This document shows positions 34,400 to 43,193 of a stretch of 43,193 nt of DNA, piece after piece. The stretch spans positions 304,853 through 348,045 of the forward strand of contig KE159795.1 of assembly GCA_000403475.2 (NCBI GenBank), in the 5' to 3' direction. Position 1 is the stretch's first letter. Each line of letters begins with the position of its first letter. Origin of the DNA: Lachnospiraceae bacterium MD308 (lineage in GTDB: Bacteria > Bacillota > Clostridia > Lachnospirales > Lachnospiraceae). The notes under the pieces are model-generated. The model saw nothing but the letters and a program-made list of their open reading frames with translations. It had not been told where the DNA came from and did not search any database. The translations under genes were made by a program, and so were the position numbers.

Positions 34400-35765
34400 C
34401 TATATCCTCCAAAATCTTATCATCAAACACCGGGATAGCATCATAACGCCCCAGCAAATATTCTTTATCTATTTTTTTATCATAACGCTCTTTATAACGG
34501 TTTAACGAATATATACTGGAACTATGGTCTTCCAGCCTCTTGATAAACCAGATCTCATCCTGCCTGACTAATTCCAGATCCAGCAAATTCGAATCATGCG
34601 TTGTCGCAATTATCTGACTTGTATCTCCTTCCGTCATCCGATAAAAAAGCTCAAGAAACTTACGGGTTACATTCGTATGAAGACTTCTGTCAATTTCATC
34701 AATAAAAATAACCCTGTTTCCATTATGTTCATAAAATAGCGGAATAAGGTCAAACAGCCTCTGTGTTCCGTCAGATTCATCCAAATATTCAAAAAGCTCT
34801 TGATCATTGCCATGATTCTGCATCATCTTTGTCGTTATAATATTTCCCTCTGTATCTTTTTGCAAAGAATATACCTGGCTGTTCACTTTAAACATCAAAG
34901 AATCTTCCTGAATCTCATTTGATATTTTAATCTTCAGTTTCTCTGCATCATCCAAAGGAATGCCTTCGAATATCTTATCAAATTCCAACTGTCCTAACTT
35001 TGATTCTACAGATTCAATGCCGGTATCAAAATATCTTAATATATGGGAAAAAAGATCTCGTATCGTTTCATTTTCAACCATCTGGTTCAATCCGCTGTAT
35101 TGACTGGTTGGAAATATGATAATCATGTTCCTGAACCAATCAAAGACATCCTGAATCTCAGAAAAAACACTTTGTTTTCCATTACCTCTCTCCGCAATAT
35201 CACATAATATACTTTTTTTCCTCAAAGTATTAGATATGTTTCCTCCGAAATCTTCCAGATAAATCTCCCATCTCATTCGTTCCGCTGTATTTCTGATTTT
35301 CACTTCACTTTCTGTAAAGCTTTCACCTCTTTCGTTTGTATCCCTATTGAAAATATACGTCTCCCCACCATTTTTCTCTATACGGATCAGCCATTCTGAA
35401 AGAATTTCTTTTTCTGCATACGATATTGCTATCCCATAAGAATATTCTCTTCCCGGCTGAGTAATCAGCCTGTATTCAAACACCCCCGGAACTTTATAGC
35501 CATCACCGGAGATTCTAAAATACTTTTTATCTAAATCAGCAGCACTTAGACCGTTTAAAATAACATCTCTTGAAAAATCAATCGCTTTGATCAGATTACT
35601 CTTCCCACCTGCATTAGCTCCATAAATAAGCCCTGTTTTTAAAATTTTCTTTCCATTTCCATTTAAAACATGCTCTTTATGCCTTGCTACTTTTGATGCC
35701 GCCATAGATATTGTCTGAGTAGTTTTGAATGACAAATAATTACTTACCGAAAAGCCTACAAACAT
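34392..35765 (-). CDS. RloA-like (AbiLi-type) AAA ATPase
   Basis: A 457-residue ABC/SMC-like ATPase: FSVSNYLSFKTTQTISM at the start, Walker A GANAGGKSN, signature-like SDGTQRLFDLIPL, Walker B RVIFIDEIDRSLH, switch ATTHDSN. The coiled insertion is short, as in OLD/RloA proteins. It overlaps the RloB gene by 8 nt. The pair is a phage-defence system: the ATPase is thought to sense infection and license the partner. AGAGAG precedes the ATG at 35765. Confidence 0.87.
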   Translation of the reverse strand: MFVGFSVSNYLSFKTTQTISMAASKVARHKEHVLNGNGKKILKTGLIYGANAGGKSNLIKAIDFSRDVILNGLSAADLDKKYFRISGDGYKVPGVFEYRLITQPGREYSYGIAISYAEKEILSEWLIRIEKNGGETYIFNRDTNERGESFTESEVKIRNTAERMRWEIYLEDFGGNISNTLRKKSILCDIAERGNGKQSVFSEIQDVFDWFRNMIIIFPTSQYSGLNQMVENETIRDLFSHILRYFDTGIESVESKLGQLEFDKIFEGIPLDDAEKLKIKISNEIQEDSLMFKVNSQVYSLQKDTEGNIITTKMMQNHGNDQELFEYLDESDGTQRLFDLIPLFYEHNGNRVIFIDEIDRSLHTNVTRKFLELFYRMTEGDTSQIIATTHDSNLLDLELVRQDEIWFIKRLEDHSSSIYSLNRYKERYDKKIDKEYLLGRYDAIPVFDDKILEDIDA

Positions 35766-36031
35766 TTTTTTCTCTCTTTCTTTTTATTACAATATACCCA
35801 ATTATATTGCGAATAATTCTCTCATGTCAACATTTTATCATATTATTTGTTTAATATTTGCTTTCATCAAGTGTCTTTTTCTCATTTTTATCTCCAATAA
35901 TACTTTCACACTAATCCCTCTTTTTGTTCACAAAATATAAACAGCGATCTTTCTATCCCAATAAACACTTTATTTTAAGAAAAAAAAGGTTTATAATAAC
36001 CGTTAGAAATCAAGAAGGGAGTGCTTAAAAC

Positions 36032-36223
36032 ATGGCAAAAGAACGATTTGTAGAAACTTATTCACAGGGAGTCACCAATGTCCGCAAAGTCATTGTTGAT
36101 ACAGAAACAGGGGTAAATTATGTACTGATGTCATCAAACATGACGAACGGTTGCGGATTAACCGTTTTATTAGACCAGGACGGCAAACCAGTCATCACCC
36201 CCGTCACCTCTCTCAAGGAATAA
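36032..36223 (+). CDS. DUF6440 family protein
   Basis: A 63-residue protein (KERFVETYSQGVTNVRKVIV, DTETGVNYVLMSS, GCGLTVLLDQDGKPVI), a compact beta-rich family of unknown role common in Firmicutes. GGGAG lies about 8 nt before the ATG. A terminator follows. Confidence 0.85.
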   Translation: MAKERFVETYSQGVTNVRKVIVDTETGVNYVLMSSNMTNGCGLTVLLDQDGKPVITPVTSLKE

Positions 36224-36235
36224 ATCACCCATTCA

Positions 36236-36270
36236 GCAGCCGGCCCTTATCCGCCCGGCTGCTTTTATTT
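36236..36270 (+). terminator. Terminator after DUF6440
   Basis: GCAGCCGG / CCGGCTGC stem with an 11-nt loop, then TTTTATTT. Confidence 0.92.
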
Positions 36271-36302
36271 AAGCTTTTCTTATTACCGCATCCTTGTCAT
36301 CT

Positions 36303-37688
36303 CTACATATCCCGCGTCACATCTCTAAGCCACTTATACTTCCGATACCGCCACCAGCAGATCGGCATCTTGATAATCTCATCGCTCATCAAAATCACAT
36401 ACACCACCGGCACGCTTGCATGGAAATAAAACGCCGCCACAGCGCCGAGCAGAATCGAGCATCCCCACATAGTAGCCACATCCATCACAAGCCCGAACTT
36501 CGTATCCCCGCCGGAGCGGAACACCCCGCACACCATAGTCGTATTGAACGCCTGCCCCACCACAAAGTAGGACATGACAAAGAACATGAACCCTAAGTAT
36601 CTCCTGGACACCGCCGACAGCGTAAGGACGCTGCTCACCACCGGCCCAAGGAGCAGGATAAACGCCCCGCCCAGAATACCGAGGATCAGGGAAAGGACTG
36701 CGAACTTCCGAGCATAAGCCCTGGCATGCTCCGGTTTCCTCTCCCCAAGCGTCTTGCCAAGCCAGATTGCCGTAGCATTGGAAATGCCAAACACTACCAC
36801 CTGGGCAAGCTGCCTTGCCACCTGAGCCACCGAGTTAGCCGCCACCGCCTCGCTCCCCAGATGCCCGATAATCGCCGTATTCGCAGAAGTTCCAAGCCCC
36901 CACATCAGCTCATTGATAATCACCGGCATGGCGTAGCGGATATAGTCCGACAAAAGCAGACGGTCAATGCGAACCATGTTCCTTACACGGATCTTCACAA
37001 TCTTATTCTTATAGCGGGCATACAAAAGCACCATCACCGTCTCCGTGATGCGGGCGCACAGCGTTCCGATGGCAGCCCCGGCAATCTCAAGCCTGGGCGC
37101 CCCGAAAAGCCCGAAGATCAGCACTGCATTTATGACGATATTCACAAGGAGCGACACAAAATAGACAACCGTCGCCACCACCACCCGCTCAATGCTCCGC
37201 ATAATATTCAGATAGACCTGGGTCACCGCCATAAACACATAAGACAGCCCCACAATCCGAAGATACTTCGCGCCCTCAAAGATAACCTCCCCGTCCGAGG
37301 TAAATATCCCCACAAGCCTCTCCGGAATCAACAGCGCCAGCACCGTGAACGCCGCCGCGATGACGATGCCGCCGCTAAGGCCCATCCCCAAGATCTTCTC
37401 GATGGTCGCCGTGTCGCGCTTGCCCCAATACTGGGCAGTCAGCACCGTAGCCCCCGCCGTGATGCCGAAAAACACCAGCATCATGATAAACTGAATCTGC
37501 CCTGCAAGGGAAGAGCCGGACAATACCTTCTCCCCCACCCTCCCCAGCATAAATACATCCGTCGCCGTGACCCCAACATTGATCAGGTTCTGGATTGCCA
37601 TAGGAAACACAAGGGCAAATACGCTCCGGTAAAACCCCTTCCAGTTAATATTCAGATCATTCGTGGTTTGCCTCTTTATAAATCTCAT
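36303..37688 (-). CDS. MATE family efflux transporter
   Basis: A 461-residue MATE protein: ALVFPMAIQNLINVGVTATD, then VFMLGRVGEKVLSG, with LGMGLSGGIV and the second-half repeat YIRYAMPVIINELMWGLG. The start is the ATG at 37688, with AGGAG upstream inside the alcohol dehydrogenase gene; the frames overlap by about 30 nt. It is not closely similar to the pump at 4380. Substrates unknown. Confidence 0.9.
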   Translation of the reverse strand: MRFIKRQTTNDLNINWKGFYRSVFALVFPMAIQNLINVGVTATDVFMLGRVGEKVLSGSSLAGQIQFIMMLVFFGITAGATVLTAQYWGKRDTATIEKILGMGLSGGIVIAAAFTVLALLIPERLVGIFTSDGEVIFEGAKYLRIVGLSYVFMAVTQVYLNIMRSIERVVVATVVYFVSLLVNIVINAVLIFGLFGAPRLEIAGAAIGTLCARITETVMVLLYARYKNKIVKIRVRNMVRIDRLLLSDYIRYAMPVIINELMWGLGTSANTAIIGHLGSEAVAANSVAQVARQLAQVVVFGISNATAIWLGKTLGERKPEHARAYARKFAVLSLILGILGGAFILLLGPVVSSVLTLSAVSRRYLGFMFFVMSYFVVGQAFNTTMVCGVFRSGGDTKFGLVMDVATMWGCSILLGAVAAFYFHASVPVVYVILMSDEIIKMPICWWRYRKYKWLRDVTRDM

Positions 37689-38841
37689 ACATCTCCTGCG
37701 CGCCAAGCTTTTTAAAGCAGCCAAGCATTACCGTACCGCCCTTCGTCGCGCTGTCCGCCATCTTCCTCAGATCCTCCTCAGAAAGCACGCCGGTCTTCAT
37801 CTCCCCGATACAGGTCGGCATATGCAAGAAACGGAAAAACTCTTCCGTCGCCTCTATCGCCAGTGCCGCAGTCTCCTCCTCTCCTTTATCCTCAATCTTC
37901 CACACTTTTCTGCCGTAGCGCGCAAATCTCGCCACGTCAAGCTTATACACATATCTCGCCCAGCTCCCCCACACCGCAGAGAGGGTCGCCCCGTGGGCCT
38001 CGTCAAACATGCCGCCAATCTCATGTCCCAGCTTGTGGCACGCAAAATCCTTCGGACGGCCAAGCCCCGTAAGATTGTTGTGAGACAGGCTGCCGCACCA
38101 CATAATCTCACTCATGGCGTCATAATCCTCCTGATTCTCAAAAGCAATCTTCCCATTCTCAATAACGGTACGCATCAAGCCCTCCGCAATCTCATCCGTG
38201 AGCTGATTTCCCGAGACAGGCGTAAAATACCGCTCCAGCGTATGCATCAGGATATCCACGATGCCGCAGGAAAGCTGGTATTTCGGCAGCGTATAGGTAA
38301 GCTCCGGGTTCATAAGCGCGAATTTCGGGCGCACGATGTCCGAGTTAAATCCTGCCTTCTTTCCCGTCTCCCCATTGGTGATCACCGCAGAGTCGCTCAT
38401 CTCGCTGCCCGCCGCCGATATGGTCAGCACTGCGCCAACAGCCTTCGCCTTAGTGACAGACGCCTTTCCCATCCACACATCCCAGATATCAATCCCGGGA
38501 TTCGCCGCGCCCACAGCAACCGCCTTGGCCGTGTCAATCGCACTGCCTCCGCCAACAGCCAGGATAAGCTCCGCCTGAAAATCAACGGCCTTCTTCACGC
38601 CCTCCCTTGCCAGGGAAAGACGGGGATTTGGCTGCACGCCCGAAAGCTCCCGGCAAGAAATCCCTTCCGCATCAAGAGAATCCTTGATCCTGCCTAACAG
38701 CCCGCTCTTTACCACGCTGCCGCCGCCGTACACAAGCAGCACCTTGCCTGCCCCGTACTCCTTCACAAGCTTTCCCGTCTCTTTTTCCGCCTCTTTGCCA
38801 AACACGATTTTCGTCGGCATGTATTGTACAAATTTCTGCAT
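37657..38841 (-). CDS. Iron-containing alcohol dehydrogenase
   Basis: A 394-residue group III dehydrogenase (butanol dehydrogenase/YugK-like). MPTKIVFGKEAEKETGKLV, the nucleotide loop YGGGSVVKSGLL, AVGGGSAIDTAKAVA, and the metal site CHKLGHEIGGMFDEAHGATLSAVW. It reduces aldehydes with NAD(P)H. GGAGGG precedes the ATG at 38841. It overlaps the MATE gene start, so they are probably one transcript. Confidence 0.93.
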   Translation of the reverse strand: MQKFVQYMPTKIVFGKEAEKETGKLVKEYGAGKVLLVYGGGSVVKSGLLGRIKDSLDAEGISCRELSGVQPNPRLSLAREGVKKAVDFQAELILAVGGGSAIDTAKAVAVGAANPGIDIWDVWMGKASVTKAKAVGAVLTISAAGSEMSDSAVITNGETGKKAGFNSDIVRPKFALMNPELTYTLPKYQLSCGIVDILMHTLERYFTPVSGNQLTDEIAEGLMRTVIENGKIAFENQEDYDAMSEIMWCGSLSHNNLTGLGRPKDFACHKLGHEIGGMFDEAHGATLSAVWGSWARYVYKLDVARFARYGRKVWKIEDKGEEETAALAIEATEEFFRFLHMPTCIGEMKTGVLSEEDLRKMADSATKGGTVMLGCFKKLGAQEMYEIYKEANHE

Positions 38842-39002
38842 ACATTTCCCTCCATTTCCAAAAACAGCTCCGAAGTTCAATTCCGGAACTTTTTACAGTC
38901 TGATTCTGATTGTACCACAAAAAAACTCCCGCGAGTAGAGGAAATTAAAAAAGCCCCCGATGATTTTCAGAGACTTTTTATGATTTCGTAAAAATGAGCC
39001 GC

Positions 39003-40160
39003 TTATGCGAACTGCCTCTCAAGGTTCTTAAGGGCAAACTCCACGTTCTTCCTCGGGCACGCAAGGTTGAACCGCACGAACCCTTTTCCCGCCTGCCCGA
39101 AAAACTCCCCGTCATTCACAAGCACACGGCAGTTCTCGCTGAGGTACTCCTTAATATTTCCCTGCCCGATGTCCGTTCCCGAAAAATCCACCCACACAAG
39201 GTAAGTACCCTCCGGCTTTCTCACCTTAAGCGACGGGATGTTCTCATGGATGTAATCCACAAAATAATCCAGATTGCCCTCCACATAGGCATTCATCTGA
39301 GCCAGCCACTCCCCGGATTCTTCATACGCCCCGATAAGCGCCTCCTCCGCAAAGGCATTGCACTCATTCACATGATGCATGGCAAGGAACTGCTGGAAAC
39401 GCTCCCTGACCTCTTTATCCTCGATGATGCAGTTGGCCACATGGACGCTGGCCAGGTTAAAGGGCTTGGACGGCGACGTGCAGGTGATGCACTTAACGCC
39501 CATCCTGCGGCAGATAGGCGCGATCATCTGATGCCTGTGCCCCTCCGTCACGATATCGCTGTGGATGTCATCGGAGATAAGGGCAATCCCATGCCCCGCG
39601 CAGACAGCCGCAAGCCGCTCCAGCTCCTCTTCCCTCCACACTCTCCCCGAAGGATTGTGGGGATTGCAGATGAGCATCGCCTTTGTCTTCTCCGTAATCT
39701 TTCTCTCCAGATCCTCAAAGTCCATCGTATAATAGCCGTCCTCATTTTTCAGAGGGCTCTCCACCAGGACGCGCCCGCTCTCACGGACTACTTTAAAAAA
39801 AGGCCCGTACACCGGGGTCTGGATGATCACCTCATCCCCCTTTTCCGTCACCGCCTGCAATCCGGCAAACAGGCCCAGCACCACATTCGGCACATAGCAG
39901 ATCCAGTCTTTCTCTACGGGATAATCATGTCTCTCCTTCATAAAATGAATCACCGCGTCATAGTAATGATCCGACAAAAACTGATACCCGAAAGCTCCCT
40001 TCCCCGCGGCCAGCACAAGCCGCCTGGTGATGGCAGGAGCCACCTCAAAATCCATGTCCGCGACCCACATAGGCACAACGCCCTCCTTCACGAAAGGCGC
40101 GTCCCACTTGTCGCAATTCGTATTCTTTCTCTCAATTCCCCTCTCAAAACAATCCATCAT
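39003..40160 (-). CDS. MalY/PatB-type C-S lyase (cystathionine beta-lyase)
   Basis: A PLP enzyme of about 385 residues: DKWDAPFVKEGVVPMWVADM, NPHNPSGRVW, ISDDIHSDIV, and the PLP lysine in TSPSKPFNLAS. It cleaves cystathionine or cystine to pyruvate, ammonia and a thiol. The start is the ATG at 40160 or 40157; AAAAGG lies upstream, while the ATG at 40169 is too close to it. It is the last gene of the amino acid importer operon, 71 nt downstream of the ATPase, which supports a sulphur amino acid substrate for that importer. Confidence 0.9.
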   Translation of the reverse strand: MMDCFERGIERKNTNCDKWDAPFVKEGVVPMWVADMDFEVAPAITRRLVLAAGKGAFGYQFLSDHYYDAVIHFMKERHDYPVEKDWICYVPNVVLGLFAGLQAVTEKGDEVIIQTPVYGPFFKVVRESGRVLVESPLKNEDGYYTMDFEDLERKITEKTKAMLICNPHNPSGRVWREEELERLAAVCAGHGIALISDDIHSDIVTEGHRHQMIAPICRRMGVKCITCTSPSKPFNLASVHVANCIIEDKEVRERFQQFLAMHHVNECNAFAEEALIGAYEESGEWLAQMNAYVEGNLDYFVDYIHENIPSLKVRKPEGTYLVWVDFSGTDIGQGNIKEYLSENCRVLVNDGEFFGQAGKGFVRFNLACPRKNVEFALKNLERQFA

Positions 40161-40231
40161 CACAACCATCCTTTTGCAATATTATTCAATATTTTTAAGT
40201 CTCCGTCTCCCGACATTCCACACTTGCCATA

Positions 40232-41419
40232 TCACAGCTTTCGCAGCATGATCTCCGAGTCGCATCCATTGTGAAACTGCGGGCAGGACGTGCAGTCCGA
40301 AATCGGCGGCGCCTCCTCCCTGGGAATCACCTCGAACCCAAGCTTTTTATAAAACCCCGGCACCTTCGCCGTGAGCAAAAGCCGCTTTGCATCCCAGGAT
40401 TTGGCCTCCTCGATCATGTACTCCACCAGTTTCTTCCCAAGGCCCTTTCCCCGGTATGCCTCCTCAACCGCCACCGAGCGGATCAAAAACTCACCATGCG
40501 CCTTCGCCAGCGACCCGCCGCCGATGCGCCTGCCGCTCTCCTTATCCATCATCTCAAAGCAGACGATAAGCCCCTCCGGGTCCGGGTCGTCCGGCTTAAA
40601 CTCAAGCCCCGCCTCGATAAACATCGGCAGCATGTCCTTAAAATTCATGGATTTTTTGATCACCACAGACTCTTCCTCCCCGCCTTCCTTTCCGGAAAGC
40701 TTAAGGAACTCCCTCGTCCTCTCCTGTCTCGGATTCTCAAGGACCTCCTTCGCAGGCCCCTGCTCTACAATTTTTCCACCGTCCATAAACACCACCCTGT
40801 CAGCAACCTCCTTTGCAAACTGCATCTCATGGGTCACAATAAGCATCGTAAAATGCGCCCTGGCAAGTTTTCGTATCACTTCCAGCACCTCCTGCACCCA
40901 CTCCGGGTCAAGGGCAGATGTAGGCTCGTCAAAAAGCAGCACCTTCGGCTCCGTGGCCATAGAGCGGGCGATAGCCACCCTCTGCTGCTGCCCGCCGGAA
41001 AGGGTGGCGGGATACTGGTTTATCTTCTCTCCCATGCCTACCTTCTCCAGATACCGGACCGCTGTCCGCTCCGCCTCTTCCCTTTTCATCTTCTTCGCCG
41101 TGATCAGCGGCTCCGTCACATTGCCCAGCACATCCTTATTGGAAAACAGGTTGTAGTTCTGAAAGATCATGGCAGAATGTTTCCTCAGCTCATGAATCTC
41201 CTTCTTTGACGCCTTCCCCGCCGTAACCGTAATGTCTCCGATGGTGACAGAGCCTTCATCCGGAATCTCTAAGTAATTCATGCACCTGAGCAGCGTCGAC
41301 TTCCCTGTGCCGGAAGAACCGATGACCGCCACCACTTCCCCCTTCTCAATCTCAAGGTCAATGCCCTTAAGCACCTCAAGGCTCCCGAAAGTTTTATGTA
41401 AATTCTGTATTTTTATCAT
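40232..41419 (-). CDS. Amino acid ABC ATPase fused to a GNAT acetyltransferase
   Basis: A 395-residue two-domain protein. Residues 1-245 form a polar amino acid transport ATPase: Walker A GSSGTGKST, FQNYNLF, signature LSGGQQQRVAIARSMA, Walker B VLLFDEPTSALD, VTHEM. From residue 255 there is a GNAT domain (FIRSVAVEEAYRGKGLGKKLVEYMIEEA with the acetyl-CoA loop, and VPGFYKKLGFEVIPREEAPP) ending in a Cys-rich tail (DCTSCPQFHNGC). Nothing in the frame breaks between the domains, so this is a real fusion. The ATPase is usually about 245 residues alone. The acetyltransferase may modify the imported amino acid or a thiol. Confidence 0.9.
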   Translation of the reverse strand: MIKIQNLHKTFGSLEVLKGIDLEIEKGEVVAVIGSSGTGKSTLLRCMNYLEIPDEGSVTIGDITVTAGKASKKEIHELRKHSAMIFQNYNLFSNKDVLGNVTEPLITAKKMKREEAERTAVRYLEKVGMGEKINQYPATLSGGQQQRVAIARSMATEPKVLLFDEPTSALDPEWVQEVLEVIRKLARAHFTMLIVTHEMQFAKEVADRVVFMDGGKIVEQGPAKEVLENPRQERTREFLKLSGKEGGEEESVVIKKSMNFKDMLPMFIEAGLEFKPDDPDPEGLIVCFEMMDKESGRRIGGGSLAKAHGEFLIRSVAVEEAYRGKGLGKKLVEYMIEEAKSWDAKRLLLTAKVPGFYKKLGFEVIPREEAPPISDCTSCPQFHNGCDSEIMLRKL

Positions 41420-41436
41420 CTGTCCGCCCCTTTGCC

Positions 41437-42102
41437 TTATCTATTATACCCTACCGCCAGGCGTTTTTCAACCGCCGCCTCCAGCCGTTCCAGTATAAGA
41501 ATGATTATCCAGTATAACAGCATCAAGACCATGTATGCCTCAAAGTAGTTAAAGGTCACCGACGCCCTGAGGCTGGCCGTCGCCGTAATCTCGATGACGC
41601 CGATGGTAAACGCCATGGAGGTTCCCTTCACGATATCCACCAGGTTGTTAAAAAGGGAGGGAACCGCCACCCTGGCAGCCTGGGGCAGCACGATCCGGAA
41701 CATAGTCTGCACCGGGGTCATGCCGTGGGCAAGCGCAGCCTCCTTCTGCCCCTGGGGCACTGAAAGCAGCGCGCCCCTCACCACCTCCTTCATATACGCC
41801 GCGGAATTTAACGTAAGCCCCGCCACGCACACCGTAAAGGCCGGAACATCCCTGAGCGCCGCCACAAAAGTAGGAATGCCGAAATACAGCAGAAAGAGCT
41901 GCGGAATCAATGGCGTTCCCCGGAAAAACGACACATACACCCCGCAGACCTGCCTAAGCACCGGCACACGGAAATAATCGATCACCGCTATGACGATGGC
42001 AAGCACAAGAGAGGCCGCAAACGACAGTGCCGTCAGCGACAGCGTCACCGGAAGGACTTTCACCATGGCCCCCAACGTATTTAAAGAAAATTCCAAACTC
42101 AA
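41437..42102 (-). CDS. Amino acid ABC transporter permease
   Basis: A 221-residue His/Glu/Gln-type permease with about five membrane segments. VSFFRGTPLIPQLFLLYFGIP is the conserved EAA-preceding motif, and AALAHGMTPVQTMFRIVLPQA the ATPase-contact loop. The start is a TTG at 42102 with GGAGG 8 nt upstream; no ATG fits. It lies 19 nt after the binding protein and 17 nt before the ATPase. It works with both, as in cystine importers of the TcyABC type. Confidence 0.92.
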   Translation of the reverse strand: MSLEFSLNTLGAMVKVLPVTLSLTALSFAASLVLAIVIAVIDYFRVPVLRQVCGVYVSFFRGTPLIPQLFLLYFGIPTFVAALRDVPAFTVCVAGLTLNSAAYMKEVVRGALLSVPQGQKEAALAHGMTPVQTMFRIVLPQAARVAVPSLFNNLVDIVKGTSMAFTIGVIEITATASLRASVTFNYFEAYMVLMLLYWIIILILERLEAAVEKRLAVGYNR

Positions 42103-42121
42103 TTCACCGGCCTCCTAAAGA

Positions 42122-42985
42122 TTACTGCGCGTTTGCCGGTTTCTCAGAGATGTCGATGCCGAACCATTTCTCGGACAGCTCCTTTAACGTTCCGTCCGAG
42201 CGCATCTCGTCAAGAGCGCCGGAAACCGCCTTCGCAAGCTCCTCCCCCCGCTCTGTCTTCGCAAAAGGATAAGCGTTCGTCTCCAGGATATTCGTCTTCC
42301 CAAGAATCTTTAAGTTGTCCACTTCCTTTACCGTCGTATTGCAGGAAGTCTCCGCCCTGGGCCACAGATCGCACCGTCCAAGCGCCACGTCCTGCACCGA
42401 CATGCCGTCATAATACGTCGGCTTAAGCTCGATTCCGTACTCCTTGTTGATCGCATTCACGATAATCTCGTCGCTTGTATTCGTCTCACAGGAAATGGTC
42501 ATCCCCGTCTCAAGGTCGTCCATGGTCTTAAGCTTGTCATTATCCTTTGCCGCCAAAAGGCAGTACACATTGTAAGCATAAGGCGCGGAAAAGGTATATT
42601 TCTTCTCTCGTTCCTCTGTCACGGAAATCTGCTCTCCCACAGAATCCAGCCTGTCGGACTCAAGCATCGGCCACATGGCATCCCAGTCCATCACCTGATA
42701 GTCGATCTCATAGCCGGTGCGCTTTCCGATTTCCTGCCATACGTCAAAGTCATACCCTTCAAGGCTCCCGTCGTCACCCGTCTGAATCCAGCCCGGCGTC
42801 GTCGCCTCGCACCCCACGCGGATAACCTTATCATCTCCCTCTTCCGATTCTTTAGAAGACTCCGTTTTGGCAGACTCCTCCTTAGCCGCCCCGCCGCTCT
42901 TATCACTATCCTTGGCGCCGCACCCCATAAGGGCTGTCAAAACCACACACAAAAGCATCCCTAAAATTTTTCTTCTCATTTTCAT
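42122..42985 (-). CDS. Amino acid ABC transporter substrate-binding lipoprotein
   Basis: A 287-residue lipoprotein: signal peptide MKMRRKILGMLLCVVL, lipobox LMGC, then an acidic linker and a SBP_bac_3 domain (IRVGCEATTPGWIQTGDDGS, LEGYDFDVWQEIGKRTG, YQVMDWDAMWPMLESDRLD, ISVTEEREKKYTFSAPY). It captures polar amino acids outside the cell; by context with a C-S lyase, cystine or a relative is likely. It is the first gene of the importer operon. Confidence 0.92.
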   Translation of the reverse strand: MKMRRKILGMLLCVVLTALMGCGAKDSDKSGGAAKEESAKTESSKESEEGDDKVIRVGCEATTPGWIQTGDDGSLEGYDFDVWQEIGKRTGYEIDYQVMDWDAMWPMLESDRLDSVGEQISVTEEREKKYTFSAPYAYNVYCLLAAKDNDKLKTMDDLETGMTISCETNTSDEIIVNAINKEYGIELKPTYYDGMSVQDVALGRCDLWPRAETSCNTTVKEVDNLKILGKTNILETNAYPFAKTERGEELAKAVSGALDEMRSDGTLKELSEKWFGIDISEKPANAQ

Positions 42986-43175
42986 TTGTCTTATGTCCTT
43001 TCATAAATAAACCTGAATTATTCACGGAATAACAGCATTAACTGCTGAAACCCGCATAGTTACTGTATTTTAATTGAATATTGCTTTTCACTTATTTAGT
43101 GAATAGAAAAAGACCTCTATCTATGGTAAAATTTAGGTGTCCAATCCAAATCAAAACCAAAGAAAGGGTCTTTAT
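42986..43175. other. Intergenic region with palindrome, promoters for both sides
   Basis: TTCACT-tattt-AGTGAA (43087-43103) is a perfect 6-bp inverted repeat, and AAAGACC (43109-43115) pairs with GGTCTTT (43167-43173), the latter directly before the new start. They may be the end of an insertion element or regulatory sites. Confidence 0.4.
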
Positions 43176-43193
43176 ATGGATATTTTAAACACT
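43176..43193 (+). CDS. Start of an unknown reading frame (cut by window edge)
   Basis: ATG at 43176 with GAAAGGG upstream, reading MDILNT to the edge. Together with the terminal-type inverted repeats upstream, a transposase is possible, but six codons are too few to say. Confidence 0.3.

Noticed and set aside
36726-38697. Two long plus-strand frames opposite the MATE and dehydrogenase genes
   Set aside because: GC-rich antisense frames; the minus-strand genes have clear domains and ribosome sites.
38994-41209. Long plus-strand frames of 426 and 312 codons
   Set aside because: They lie exactly opposite the C-S lyase and ABC-GNAT genes and have His/Arg/Pro-rich shadow composition.
42986-43080. 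T-box or SAM riboswitch before the amino acid importer
   Set aside because: No conserved riboswitch core could be recognised, only a short leader.

Overview
The window looks like chromosome from a gut-type Lachnospiraceae (Clostridia). Reasons are the strong GGAGG-type ribosome sites, gene families typical of that group (DUF3737, DUF6440, TnpV, Cys_rich_KTR, cyclophilin-like lipoproteins, MATE pumps, an ABC cystine-type importer), and an AT-rich backbone carrying integrative elements. Genus cannot be decided from the sequence alone.

Layout. (1) 1-4.2 kb is a damaged zone: the 5' end of uvrB at the left edge, a YhcG/DUF1016 nuclease gene interrupted by one amber codon, a second truncated and frameshifted copy of the uvrB 5' end, scraps of a tyrosine integrase, a zinc-ribbon protein, and a proline-racemase-family gene that has lost its second catalytic cysteine by an in-frame deletion. 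(2) 4.3-19 kb is a mosaic mobile region. It holds a MarR-MATE efflux pair with matched operators, an Imm5-like gene, tnpV, a decayed MarR gene, an FtsX-type ABC transporter with a response regulator but no histidine kinase, an IS110 element with a candidate bridge RNA, a small Cys-rich KTR gene, and a mobilisation/integration module (sigma-like regulator, candidate oriT, mobC, relaxase, TnpW-like protein, large serine recombinase). (3) 19.1-28.5 kb is a minus-strand gene set divergent from a LysR regulator: two cyclophilin-like lipoproteins, DUF3737, an FtsX/MacB-type ABC pair, a PaaK-like adenylating enzyme, a C45/choloylglycine-hydrolase-like lipoprotein and a small unknown protein. A 16-bp motif recurs in two of its promoter regions. 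(4) 28.5-32.3 kb has a mini-element derived from IS200/IS605, a divergent AraC/MFS pair, and a GNAT / DAK2-like / Ogt group. (5) 32.4-38.9 kb has Mrp, RidA, a RloA-RloB (AbiL-like) defence pair, DUF6440, a second MATE pump and an iron alcohol dehydrogenase. (6) 39-43 kb is an amino-acid ABC importer operon whose ATPase is fused to a GNAT acetyltransferase and whose last gene is a MalY/PatB C-S lyase. A new reading frame starts at the right edge.

How the genes fit together: the mobile module supplies transfer (relaxase, MobC, oriT) and integration (serine recombinase), with drug or peptide export and a regulator as cargo. The LysR-linked set looks like an undescribed envelope or metabolite-handling pathway. 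The right-end operon is best read as uptake of a sulphur amino acid such as cystine, followed by beta-lyase cleavage. Products are assigned from recognised motifs and family resemblance only; no database search was possible.
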